NCBI GenBank assembly: GCA_022925895.1
Contig: JAKSYS010000605.1
Location: 1 to 38,290 of the forward strand
Length of the DNA stretch: 38,290 nt
Origin: Fragilaria crotonensis
Lineage: Eukaryota; Bacillariophyta; Fragilariophyceae; Fragilariales; Fragilariaceae
Direction of reading: 5' to 3'
Below the pieces are notes generated by a model. The model saw only the letters and a program-made list of their open reading frames with translations. It had not been told where the DNA came from and did not search any database. The position numbers and the translations under genes are program-made. Shown here piece by piece: positions 1 through 9,275 of the stretch (positions are counted from its first letter, which is position 1; the number at the start of each line of letters is the position of its first letter).

Positions 1-5
1 GTGTT
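1..5. repeat. Left target-site duplication GTGTT of the Copia element
   Basis: GTGTT at 1-5 directly abuts the LTR start TGTTAGG at 6, and GTGTT recurs at 11710-11714 directly after the 3' LTR end. Five-bp duplications are normal for Copia integrases. Confidence 0.9.
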
Positions 6-595
6 TGTTAGGAATCTACCGTCACTCTGTCACACTGTCTCGTCTTACTGTAAGGTTAAATACCATACGGTAATACAGTCGACAGTCCTTTATTTTCTTA
101 GTCTGTCCGTGACCCGTTCCCGTAGAATTCTACGGATCAGAACCTGGTACTACCGGTCTGCAACACAAAACTATTTGAATTTACTCCTATGTAATTCAAA
201 TCATGAGTGTTGTTGATAACTTCAACAACACTCTTTTTACTATGGACAACACTTCCCAAACACCACTCAGGAAGTGGGACTAAGACAACACTTCATTTGT
301 GAGACTCCAACTAATGTTGCAAGTCTCACCTTCATTTTTCATCCCAATTCATCTTATAATTTCCACAAACCAAAAACAGTAAAGGCCTTTACTACTTAGT
401 TTCCTACATTTCTACATCCTTGTATCAACAAATCTACCGCCATGGTGTATGTCTACAAAACACCATCGCCCAAAGCTGGACGATCCGTCAGGTTCGCTTC
501 CTCACCCGTCAAGTCCAACGTTAGACTTCTAGGTCCTACTAACCTTAAGTCTACCGTCGGCCAGTACTCGTGTACCGATCACACGAACACTGTCA
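6..595 (+). repeat. 5' long terminal repeat
   Basis: The LTR starts TGTTAG and ends TGTCA, the usual TG...CA ends. It is 590 bp and matches 11115-11709 throughout. It contains a 16-bp palindrome around GAATTC (120-135), a 12-bp-stem hairpin followed by a T run (205-238), and, near its 3' end, an ATG in a strong translation context (442) that begins an open frame running past the LTR boundary into the internal region. Confidence 0.95.
205..238 (+). other. Perfect hairpin plus T run inside the 5' LTR
   Basis: GAGTGTTGTTGA (205-216) pairs perfectly with TCAACAACACTC (222-233) around a 5-nt loop, followed by TTTTT. The 3' LTR repeats it at 11318-11352. It lies upstream of the in-LTR start codon. 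It could be a structured R/leader element or RNA processing signal; function is inferred. Confidence 0.6.
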
Positions 596-759
596 TGGTT
601 GCTCGCCTCGAACCACCGGTCCAAGGCTCTACCGTCGAGAGAAATTACTCGTCCGATCATTGGGCGAACCTTCGTACGGCCGTTAACAATTTGAGTTTAA
701 CTGCTATTAATTTCCCTCTCCTCACGGACTCGCCAGCAGCAAATTTAAACTCCCATTGA
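442..759 (+). CDS. N-terminal start of the retrotransposon polyprotein, beginning inside the LTR
   Basis: An ATG at 442 sits in an excellent context (G at -3, G at +4, ACCGCCATGG). The frame crosses the LTR end (595) and the primer-binding site without a stop. The first 51 residues are basic and Ser/Pro-rich and are encoded by U5. The frame stops at 757-759, but one extra base in the A run near 745 would join it to the frame containing the ATG at 785 and its continuation, so I read this as the true beginning of the Gag-Pol frame. Yeast Ty1 is a known precedent for a Gag start inside the 5' LTR. The alternative is initiation at 785, which also has a good context (CCACCATGA). Confidence 0.6.
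   Translation: MVYVYKTPSPKAGRSVRFASSPVKSNVRLLGPTNLKSTVGQYSCTDHTNTVMVARLEPPVQGSTVERNYSSDHWANLRTAVNNLSLTAINFPLLTDSPAANLNSH
596..613 (+). promoter_or_regulatory. Candidate primer-binding site
   Basis: TGGTTGCTCGCC starts immediately after the 5' LTR. TGG is the expected complement of a tRNA CCA end. I could not assign the tRNA. If the start at 442 is used, this site lies inside coding sequence, as it does in Ty1. Confidence 0.55.
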
Positions 760-784
760 AGAACAGAAGCTTCCCAAGTCCACC

Positions 785-2409
785 ATGAAGAACGCCATCC
801 CGCCCACCCTTGCCCCTCGCATCTCTAGGTCCGCCCGTAAGGCCGAAGACCGCGATGCCTTCGACGATAACGTCGACGTCGCGCCCCATCGGCGCGAATC
901 CTGTCCCTCCCGATACGCCAACCTATCCTGGCCTCTATCATGGAGCCTTAGCTTTCGGATCTCCCAGAGGATCCAAGCATCAACGTGTCCACCGTTTTCC
1001 TTCTCCCAACACTACCCCTGATGACGATCAGGATCAACCAATTAAGAAGAAGAGGCGCACCTCCATCAAGAAAGGTCCCCAAGCCGCCTACCATGCCAAC
1101 AATTCCGACGACAATTTCGACCAGATCATCCAGGAGGATCGCAACCTCCACTTCCATGAGCGCAACAACAAGATTGCAGCTCCTTCTCCTCAGGGCACCA
1201 ACATTAGCCACAGGGCTACTACTCCAACCAAGATGGCTGCAAAGATGCAAGCCACTTCTCCAACTACTCCAACTACTAACCACTACGGATGACAACAAAA
1301 AGGGCACTACTACTGAACCAGAACACCAGACTACAAAGAATTATGCATCTACCAATGATAACTACAAAGACATTGGACCTACAGATGATAATGAGGAGAA
1401 CAACAACAGGACTACAAGTACTACAACTACCAATCTCAGCACCAAAAGTACTTTCAACAACATGGCACCATCCACAACCAACGTCGCGGACGCCAACGCC
1501 GCCACCCAAACACCAACACAGGAACTCGTTTCGCCCCTACGGTTTCCTCGAAGCGCAGGAATCGCGCTCGCAGATTTTATCCCCGTCGTCGCCCTCGCAC
1601 GTCGCGACCCCAAATCGATCCATACGACGATCCGACGTCGCTGCAATACCTTTCCCAAACATCCTGGATTTAATTGACGACGCTTTTCCAACTCTTCCCC
1701 GCCTCTTTGCTCCGTCCCGACAACGCAGGCGATTCGCGCCCGAGCTCGCTTGCACCTCCTCAGCACGCGCCAAATTCTGATCATCATTTGCCCACTATCA
1801 CAGCAACTTGAAGTGGACATCATCGACTTGGCTCGCTACGTTTGACAATTCACACATTCACCGAAGATGAGGAGCCAATTAACCTCTATACCCTGGGGAC
1901 GATCCAAGACGACGTTGACAGATCATCAGAGCCACTGGGAACATGTATTTGATGTCAGTTCAAAACACACTCACCATGATCGCACACGCGCTGGTACGCC
2001 ACACTACGCGATGCCAGGCGCCACAGTACAGCCTTCTCAGCAACACCCCAAATTTGAGCGAATTCGAAGCGACAGATCTCGAGAAACGACTGTTCAAAGT
2101 TCTAAGAGTCATTTCGGCACTTTGGTGGGTACCGACAACTCTGCAGACTCGCGACTCAAAACTATGACGTCTGATGAGAACCGTGATAACGGCTCTGCTA
2201 CCCAGCAATTTTGTACTGATTTTTCCCGATTGACCCAGAAATCCCGGATTCCCCAAAACTCCCACAGCTACCTCGCCTACGTTCTACGAACTATACCCCG
2301 AGTACAGCCCCTGCTCTTTTCCGGAATCCGATCCCGAACCAACTCGCAACGACAACTCAACAACCCTCGATTCCGTTTCAAAATTTTCCACGTCAAGTCC
2401 GATTCCTGA
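785..2409 (+). CDS. Retrotransposon 5' coding region, part 1 (unrecognised, Ser/Thr/Pro-rich)
   Basis: This stretch is coding-like in a patchwork of frames: 785 to about 900, then about 890-1290 (with basic KKKRR near 1045, a possible nuclear localisation signal), about 1270-1540, about 1530-1720, then further pieces to 2409. Each hand-over can be explained by one added or lost base. The composition is Ser/Thr/Pro/Asn-rich and low in complexity, with (Thr/Asn)-rich tracts at 1240-1460. No known domain is visible. It sits between the in-LTR start and the His-rich block at 2417-4111. Whether it is part of one long Gag-Pol frame or a separate ORF cannot be settled here. Confidence 0.45.
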
Positions 2410-2416
2410 CGTCGTT

Positions 2417-4111
2417 TTGGAGATTTCCGATTCTGTGAAACGTTCCGTTAACGGTTCTAACGCATCGCTCTCGTACTGTGCTGCCGTTGACACGGGAAAC
2501 GCAGCTACTGTCGTTCGTACCGCGGTTTCCTCCCCCAACCCACAACAATGGGCCTGCAGAGCCCACAATCCGACCGTTTCCTCTGAGACTTTGACCTATT
2601 TGGATGTTCAGCACCCTGTCCCAATCAAATTGGAAGATTTGCCAAGCTCCCAAGCTGATGATGCCGATGTTTTCCTTGCCGATCATTGTTACTCCTGCAG
2701 TAATAATGACTCAACTAGGGAAACTGTTAACTTTTATCCTGATGCCGACCCAGATCCGCTACCAGAAGTTGCAAACGACCCTGATCCCGAACCAATGGAC
2801 ATTGTGGAGGATGATCTTGACAATAATGGCAACACTAACCCAGATATTGGTGAACCTAATGAGGTACCAAGCGCAGCTATACAACAACCCGTCAGACTAC
2901 TGCCTCCTCTGCGCCCTGCCCCACCGTTGCGATCCGCCAACCCCCTTGACACCATTCATCACCACCCTTTTCGGATGTTCCAACACTTCCATCACATTCC
3001 GTCACGCAACCTGTTTTTCACCGAGGCAATGCTAATGGACACAATCAACGGCACGATTCACCTTCGCGACCTACCGCTTTGCGTTCGCACAAGTGCAACT
3101 ATCTCTGCCTTTTGCATCAACACACTCGCCGACCCACCCGAACTCAACATCATCCGTGGCCTCGACAAGCACTTCATCCACCACATCCTACGTCACGTCA
3201 TACGCGATCACATGTATATCGACGAACTAATCTCCGGCACCAACATCCCACTTCTGAACGTACAACCCGATAAACTCTTGCTCCTACGTAGCATGAAACA
3301 CACCCTCAATCGCGCTACCAACATGGTCGTCCAGCACCTTAACGACCAACAACGCTCCCAGTTCCTGCCCCGCCGAACTCCGCGAGCATTCAGCGACATT
3401 GACGACGCGTTCCACGACGACCCCCCAGACTGTCCGATGGAAACGCGATGCGCAGTCGCCATCATCTACACGCTCAGATTACTATACATCACGCATCACC
3501 ACAACTATTTCAGCCGCGACCATGGACTAGCTGAGCACTATTTTTACCCGGACCATCTATTCGCAATCGCAAAGGAAATCAAGTCAACTGCCACCGCTCT
3601 CAGTCTCCTTCCCGATACAACAACCTTCAACCTCCTGCCCCGTTTTGTTCACGATGCTTTTGACGAAGTCGACGACCTATTCCCCGGAACATCCCTCGGC
3701 CATCGTTCTGATCAATATTATCGCGACAAACTGCCCTATCTCCAAACGGAATTCGAACTCGTGCAACCTTATGTAACGGACTACATCAATTCTTTCCCAA
3801 CGCCATCCACCGAAGCCAAAGAGATTGCGTCTGACCGAGCCTGCGAATTGATTAACGTTGCTCTTTTTCAACATGCTATCATCCATCGTATGTCAAAGAA
3901 ACGTTCCAAGCAACCTGAACTCAACAACAACCAAGTTTTCATTGGCAACCTCCCCCCTGCAGACATGTTCCTTTCCAGTTTTGCTACCTGCTACCCAATG
4001 ATCACTACACCTTCTGATGTCCAACTAACCTTTGACAATGTGACTGAGGATACTTTGGCCATCAATCATGTGATTTGCAATCCCTCATCCTTCAGGAGCT
4101 CATTGCCATGA
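2417..4111 (+). CDS. Retrotransposon 5' coding region, part 2 (564-residue unrecognised block)
   Basis: This is the longest uninterrupted frame ahead of Gag. The first ~150 residues are acidic and Pro-rich (DPDP-type repeats at about residues 110-125). The rest looks globular and helical, with a His-rich segment (about residues 180-195 and 330-350) and many Leu/Ile-rich stretches. I recognise no catalytic motif. The frame runs to a stop at 4109-4111, but from about 4066 the coding pattern passes to the frame of 4075-4840, consistent with one lost G in GTGATT. Its globular character and position suggest an extra structural or accessory domain fused ahead of Gag. Confidence 0.55.
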   Translation: MEISDSVKRSVNGSNASLSYCAAVDTGNAATVVRTAVSSPNPQQWACRAHNPTVSSETLTYLDVQHPVPIKLEDLPSSQADDADVFLADHCYSCSNNDSTRETVNFYPDADPDPLPEVANDPDPEPMDIVEDDLDNNGNTNPDIGEPNEVPSAAIQQPVRLLPPLRPAPPLRSANPLDTIHHHPFRMFQHFHHIPSRNLFFTEAMLMDTINGTIHLRDLPLCVRTSATISAFCINTLADPPELNIIRGLDKHFIHHILRHVIRDHMYIDELISGTNIPLLNVQPDKLLLLRSMKHTLNRATNMVVQHLNDQQRSQFLPRRTPRAFSDIDDAFHDDPPDCPMETRCAVAIIYTLRLLYITHHHNYFSRDHGLAEHYFYPDHLFAIAKEIKSTATALSLLPDTTTFNLLPRFVHDAFDEVDDLFPGTSLGHRSDQYYRDKLPYLQTEFELVQPYVTDYINSFPTPSTEAKEIASDRACELINVALFQHAIIHRMSKKRSKQPELNNNQVFIGNLPPADMFLSSFATCYPMITTPSDVQLTFDNVTEDTLAINHVICNPSSFRSSLP

Positions 4112-4840
4112 ACCGATTCGACAGCGACCCCCTCAAGTACATGGAGATTTACAACCGCCTCACCCCGATAGCGACCGACACCGTCAACGATTCCATTGAC
4201 TTCCTCCCCCATTTCGAATACGTTCTATTCCGAGTTGTGCAACTGCTTCATCCCAAAGATCCAACTGGCATTATCAGAGAGAACTACCCACCTACCAATG
4301 TTGTTATTTTCCAGGGCTCCCCACTCCAAGCTCCCACCTACTGCTTTGGCTCCCCAACTGAAATTGCTATCCCTACTCCAACAACTGGTGCCTTTCCCAT
4401 CAACCTTGACCATTCTGGAGATCCCATCATTGTCAACAATATTTCTGGTGAAGCCTACAATCGTTCCACAGTTCAACGCCTCTTTCGAACCCAGACTGCC
4501 AAACCAATCCACCCTGATCAAGTTAACGACCCGGATTGGATACCACGCCACACTGCCGATTTACGTCGCCACCCCGATGCCGACTTGTACCACGTTGCCT
4601 GCGACCCCAAACGCATCCCGTTTTCCTTGGCTGTCCGCTTGATTCCAGTTTATACCACAGGCCCCAGTGGACAGACTATTTATCAAGCATGGGCTCTTCC
4701 ACACCTTAACAATGCCCTCCGCGATCCTGAACTGCAACTATTCAACAATTTCCTCTCTTACTATCACACTGCAAAGGAAAACCACCCTGAGTTCCCATTC
4801 ATTGATCTCATGGGATCTGATTCACCTGTTCCAAACTATG
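4075..4840 (+). CDS. Retrotransposon 5' coding region, part 3 (exon before the candidate intron)
   Basis: This continues the helical block of 2417-4111 after a single-base frame change near 4070. About 255 residues, Pro/Asn-rich in the middle, then Trp- and Tyr-containing globular sequence. No family recognised. The exon ends at TATG/gtgagt (4840/4841), a strong donor. Reading straight on, the frame stays open only to 4950 with a change in composition. Splicing to 4914 keeps it in frame with the next open stretch. Confidence 0.5.
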
Positions 4841-4913
4841 GTGAGTCTAGTTCAAAATGTTTACATTATCCTGGTTGTTATGCTGGTTACTTACCTCTTT
4901 CTATCTGTGACAG
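4841..4913 (+). other. Candidate 73-nt spliceosomal intron in the retrotransposon
   Basis: The donor is gtgagt at 4841. A pyrimidine-rich tract (ttacctctttctatctg) precedes the acceptor gacag ending at 4913. The split codon G/TC joins the frame of 4075-4840 exactly to the frame open across 4914-5000. The length fits the introns seen in cellular genes of this window (71, 74, 102 nt). An intron kept in a retroelement implies that unspliced RNA is packaged. Confidence 0.5.
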
Positions 4914-5940
4914 TCTGCTGTCCCAATCAGATAGAATCAGTTGCAAGTAACAATATAATTACCTTTCAACAGGATAATAGTACATTTTCTGGACCACATT
5001 TTGCATGTCTTGCCGTTTCAACTCGCCGTTCATCTTTATTATCGGATCCGACTCGAACCCCGGACCCCAGGACGAAATTCCTGCACAAAACGACCCGCAA
5101 ACGCAAATTTTTGCACCAAACGAACCCCAAACTGCAATTTTTACACACGACGAACACGGCGACGAAATTCCTGCGCAAAACGACACTACCGGCGAAAATC
5201 CAACGCAAAACGACACCGATAGCCCGGAAATTCACTCCCAACAGCTAATTTCCGACGCAGAAACTACATACGACGAACACGCACAAGAAACTCAACAACT
5301 GCCCGGAACTCAACCAAATCTCGCATTTTTACCACCAAACTCGCCCGAAACAAGCAGTTCACACACCGAAACACCCTCCAACTCACCTCCAACTGCGAAA
5401 TCAACAACTGGGCCTCTAAAACGCTTCTCCGATGCATTTTCAGGCATTCTCACGCCGAAAAACGTAAAATTACCTCACAATCCGGACGCCACCGACTCGA
5501 ACCCACAACCTCCGATTTCGACAACTTTTTCGACGACACCCAAAATTATACCTACCAAAAAGTTCCCACCCCAAAATTCGAACCCCCCAGCCACCAAATC
5601 CGTCGCAAAATCTTTCGCAACCCCAAAATCAACACAACGAAATTATTCAACCTCCCAGCACGAAATCTGCCAAACCTACGCAAAAATCACCTAATTTTGG
5701 AAACGACGACCAAAACCCCCAAAATGCACCAAAATCCGTTGCAACACGCCCAACTCCACGCCAGGCGACCCACGCAACCTTCACATACCCTCCCACTGTT
5801 GAAACCTTCTTTGATGAGGACACAGACCATGATTCAGAAGAAGAACCCAAGCACATTCAACACACATCCCCTGATGCGCTCACATCATCAACGCGAACCG
5901 ATTTTACTTATCCGCCAATCGAGGACCTCACGAAAACACT
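4914..5940 (+). CDS. Retrotransposon low-complexity linker ahead of Gag
   Basis: Open first in the frame from 4914, then (after a frame change near 5010) in the frame 5005-5694. The protein is rich in Asn, Gln, Pro, Thr and acidic residues. It contains degenerate repeats built on an AQND/APNE-type motif at about residues 25-75 of the 5005 frame (DNA 5075-5225). From 5695 to 5940 the sequence still looks coding (acidic, Asp/Glu-rich) in a further frame leading into Gag. It is probably a disordered linker; no domain is recognised. Confidence 0.45.
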
Positions 5941-5941
5941 T

Positions 5942-7258
5942 TTGAAATACGCCAAAAATGCTAACCTTCGAAAATTGGCCTACCCAACCGACCTTCAAGC
6001 ACGCCGCCGACACTTTAACACCTTCATTGACAACCTTCGAATTGTTTGTAACATTTCCCCGTGGACGCGCCAAGTCTTTGATCTTTGGCCAAAACAAGTG
6101 TCCTATTCACACCCTTTTGTTGGCACTGCTATCTACAATTTGATCTTCACAAATGTTTGTGACCCTTGCCAGAAACACATCATTGATGGCCCACCAGATG
6201 CTCGAACTGCAATTCTAACTCTTCGACGCCACTGCGCTCCGCTAACTCCCGATCATGTTGAACGAACTCGTGAAGCTTTCTGCTCCATCAAACAACCACA
6301 TCACGAAGTCGCAACCTCCTACCTCAACCGTATTCGCCTTCTCACGCGCGACTGCTATCATGCTGGAATACCAAACTCTGACGCCGAACTTATCAAACGC
6401 ACCGTTCGTGGTGGAAGCAATCACTCCTTCTACGCCGCATCCTACCAACGCTTCGACGCCGACATACGTCGCGCAGAACTGAATGACGAAGCTCTGCCAC
6501 CATTCGCCGAACTCGAAAGCCATCTCCTGAACATTGACGAATCCCGTGGCCTCACACTCCCATCCCAAAACCACCGTAACTACAACCAACACGCCAACGC
6601 TGCCCGTGGTCACCAATCCCACCATTTTCAACCGCGCCACAACCAAACTACCCAACGTGTTTTCACACAAAGACAACAACAAGCTTTCAGTTCCATCCTT
6701 CGACCTTATTCCAATCCCAGCAGCAACAATCAAAACCGCAACCAACCGCCGCGACCACCGCAAAACCATTCGCGCCCGTTCCGACCTCCTACAAATCCTT
6801 CGCGACCACCATTCAACAACTCGAATCAACGTCGTCCACCACCACCCTCCCCGCGGCCATCCAACCAGCCTCAACAAAACAATCGACCACCTTTCCGACC
6901 GACATCGAGCCCCAATCAACGTCCATCTCCCAACGGATCCATCAACAACCATCCGCGCAACCCTTCCAATGCCGCTACAATCGTCTGCAATAACTGCGGA
7001 CGCCTCGGCCACTATGCGCGCAACTGCACTAACCCCAGATCCAACCAAAACAATCGCTCCACCAACCCTCAAAGACCATCCAACAATGAAAACGCTGCTC
7101 CCCGCAACCAACAACGCGCCTACTTCATCACTGACTCTGGCCAAAACTCACCAGACCAATCAAGATACCACCACCAAGCCTTTTCAGCCTCATCTTTGAC
7201 AACACTGATGGTCACCCATCCAACATCCCTTGGCCCAATCCTGACCTACCTCAGATGA
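5942..7258 (+). CDS. gag: Gag capsid/nucleocapsid (UBN2/Copia-type) with one zinc knuckle
   Basis: Residues ~1-200 match the helical Gag_polypeptide/UBN2 pattern of Copia capsids, with the typical run of helices ending in a LESHLLNID-like stretch. A long basic Pro/Asn/Gln/Arg-rich region follows, then a CCHC knuckle CNNCGRLGHYARNC (about residues 352-365) that binds RNA packaging signals in the family. There is no in-frame start needed: coding continues from the upstream region. The stop at 7256-7258 is not the real end of Gag. Near 7190 one T too many in CTTTTC shifts the frame, and the downstream protein reads on into the protease in the other frame. Gag and Pol therefore appear fused in one frame, as usual for Copia. 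Confidence 0.85.
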   Translation: MKYAKNANLRKLAYPTDLQARRRHFNTFIDNLRIVCNISPWTRQVFDLWPKQVSYSHPFVGTAIYNLIFTNVCDPCQKHIIDGPPDARTAILTLRRHCAPLTPDHVERTREAFCSIKQPHHEVATSYLNRIRLLTRDCYHAGIPNSDAELIKRTVRGGSNHSFYAASYQRFDADIRRAELNDEALPPFAELESHLLNIDESRGLTLPSQNHRNYNQHANAARGHQSHHFQPRHNQTTQRVFTQRQQQAFSSILRPYSNPSSNNQNRNQPPRPPQNHSRPFRPPTNPSRPPFNNSNQRRPPPPSPRPSNQPQQNNRPPFRPTSSPNQRPSPNGSINNHPRNPSNAATIVCNNCGRLGHYARNCTNPRSNQNNRSTNPQRPSNNENAAPRNQQRAYFITDSGQNSPDQSRYHHQAFSASSLTTLMVTHPTSLGPILTYLR

Positions 7259-7276
7259 CCATCAACCAACCTCTCC

Positions 7277-9157
7277 TTGACAGAGATTATCTACCATCTG
7301 CCAATCATTCTCCTCCCACCTCTGGAGCCACAGCATACTTTCCAGATGATCCCCAATCACCATACCAAAGATTTGGTCCCCCCACATCTTGAAAACTGGC
7401 TACCTGACAGTGGTGCTACCAGCCATTATACTCCACTCTTCAGCAACCTCCACGATGTCGAACCCTGCAGTGTTCCAATCTCCTTAGCTGATGGCAGCAC
7501 CAAGATGTCCACCCACAAAGGCACAACTGCATGCCACTTCACCACTGATGATGGCCTCAAGTCCATACTAGGACTCACTGATGTCTACTATGTTGAAGGT
7601 CTCAGCCACAGACTCCTCTCCTTAACTACTCTATCATGCACCCAAAACTTCAGTGTCCTGATCAAGAACAGAGCCACAACAATCCAACTCCCAAATGGTT
7701 CCACATACACTTGGCCAATACTGACCAGAGAACTCCCTTCATCACAACAAGCCTTCTCAACCATCTCCAACTCTAACCTACCTTCTGACCCTGACTCTGA
7801 ACCTGATGAACAACATTTTGATGACACTACACCCCCTGTTGACACCGATCAACGCCGTTCAGTCACCGCCCTACCTTTGGAACTCATCTACCGACGACTT
7901 GCTTTCCGAAATTTCCGCAATCTTATGGTCGGATCCCTTCACCAAACATGGAATGACCATGTCTTGACACCTACTGTTGATCACAACTCCTGGCCTCTAC
8001 GCATTTCAATCAGCCAAAAACGTGCCCGCAACAAAACTCCTCAACGCCAAGGCACTGAACCTTTCCACCGCCTTCATCTTGACCTAATGCGCAACCCTTT
8101 CCGCTATGGTCTCACAACCAATACCAACTTTTCAGCCTACTTGTTCATTGTCACAACACCTGGCAAACTAACAGGTTGGATTGGTCTCCCAACTGAAAGC
8201 ACAGCTTCCATTATTACTGCTCTGAAGCAATGGCTAACTGACACAGAACTCCTTGGCCGCACCCAATCTGTCCGTTTATCCGCACTGATGCTGGATCTGC
8301 TTTCACCTCAACCAAATTCATTTCTGAATGCACTTCTTGGTATCAAAGTTGAAGCTGCAGCACCTGAACATCAAGAAATGAATGGCATTTGCGAAGCCAA
8401 ATGGCGTGAAGTCCACAACACTGCCAACATCCTTCTGAACAATGCAAGACTTGGAGGTGCATTCTTCCATCATGCCCATGCCTATGCTGTTCAAATCCTC
8501 AATGTCTGCCCAGCCAAGAATGTTATTGACCAACATGGCAACCCAACAACTCCCTATCAATACAGCTTTCAACGCAAGCCTTCCCTAGCCAACTTCCGCG
8601 TCTTCGGATGTCCAACATTCTTCAAACGCTACGAACCAACTTTCCGCAACAAACTTATAACCTACAAGCAACAACTCCAACGTGCATCCCGCGGAATTTT
8701 CCTTGGATTTCCCGACAACTCTGCAGGCTGGTTAATCTACTCGCCAGACCAACCCCAAAGCCTCATCATAACCCGCGACGCCTACTTCGATGAAGACTTC
8801 AACTCCGCTCTCTGTTTCGATTCCAAACCTTTTGCTGGAGCCGTACCCATCCGCTCCCACTTCAATCCGCATGGACTTCGTGACACTCCAGAGAACTCTG
8901 AACCATCTACCTACCATCAAACTGGCTCTGCAGCCAACCTTGGTAACCCACCATCAACTTTCATTGATACTCCAACCATCATTCTTCCCTCCCTGCCATC
9001 CCTGAAACTGATGACAATGCCCATGAAGATGATCCACCACCTTCTACACTTGCTGCAATCAAACATACAACTCCTCCACATGGTCCAACACCACCCACAC
9101 CACATCAAATCAACTTTGTCACCCATCAACAACATCATTCCCAACTCCACAAGATGA
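7277..9157 (+). CDS. pol: Pol N-terminal half: aspartic protease and integrase
   Basis: The protease active site is DSGAT (7408-7422). A GAG_pre-integrase region and the rve integrase core follow. The first catalytic Asp is in HLDLM (about 8080), the second in RTDAGSAF (8278-8301), which lies in a different frame from its surroundings, and the Glu is in NGICEAKW (about 8385-8405). The HHCC zinc ligands that normally precede the core are not visible (see findings). Frame breaks: a C run at 7378-7383, a T run at 8274-8276 and its compensation near 8340, and a change near 9000. The Pro-rich linker to RT runs through 9157 in another frame. Confidence 0.88.
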   Translation: MTEIIYHLPIILLPPLEPQHTFQMIPNHHTKDLVPPHLENWLPDSGATSHYTPLFSNLHDVEPCSVPISLADGSTKMSTHKGTTACHFTTDDGLKSILGLTDVYYVEGLSHRLLSLTTLSCTQNFSVLIKNRATTIQLPNGSTYTWPILTRELPSSQQAFSTISNSNLPSDPDSEPDEQHFDDTTPPVDTDQRRSVTALPLELIYRRLAFRNFRNLMVGSLHQTWNDHVLTPTVDHNSWPLRISISQKRARNKTPQRQGTEPFHRLHLDLMRNPFRYGLTTNTNFSAYLFIVTTPGKLTGWIGLPTESTASIITALKQWLTDTELLGRTQSVRLSALMLDLLSPQPNSFLNALLGIKVEAAAPEHQEMNGICEAKWREVHNTANILLNNARLGGAFFHHAHAYAVQILNVCPAKNVIDQHGNPTTPYQYSFQRKPSLANFRVFGCPTFFKRYEPTFRNKLITYKQQLQRASRGIFLGFPDNSAGWLIYSPDQPQSLIITRDAYFDEDFNSALCFDSKPFAGAVPIRSHFNPHGLRDTPENSEPSTYHQTGSAANLGNPPSTFIDTPTIILPSLPSLKLMTMPMKMIHHLLHLLQSNIQLLHMVQHHPHHIKSTLSPINNIIPNSTR

Positions 9158-9275
9158 TGACCATCTACTTCCAAGAATGCAATGAAGATCTACCAACTAT
9201 TGATCCCATTCACTCTGCCATGATGACAATTGACAACTCTCCCAGCAACAATTCACAAGCCAACCCCAGGAACCT

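Noticed and set aside
596-620. Assignment of the primer tRNA from the TCGAACC motif in the primer-binding region
   Set aside because: TCGAACC resembles a T-arm complement, but its distance from TGG is too short for a full tRNA 3' half, so no tRNA identity is claimed.
810-1292. Separate 160-codon gene at the left end
   Set aside because: It continues the frame starting at 785 after one base change and lies inside the retrotransposon; treated as part of the element's 5' coding region.
6242-7144. 300-codon open frame on the minus strand
   Set aside because: It mirrors the Gag coding strand in a low-complexity Pro/Asn/Arg region; the plus strand carries the zinc knuckle and capsid pattern. The minus-strand protein is Val/Ser/Arg-rich with no domain.
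7256-7258. Stop codon between Gag and protease as a programmed readthrough or frameshift site
   Set aside because: The true frame switches near 7190 and back near 7380, both at homopolymers, so the TGA is not in the coding frame. No slippery heptamer with a structured downstream region was seen.
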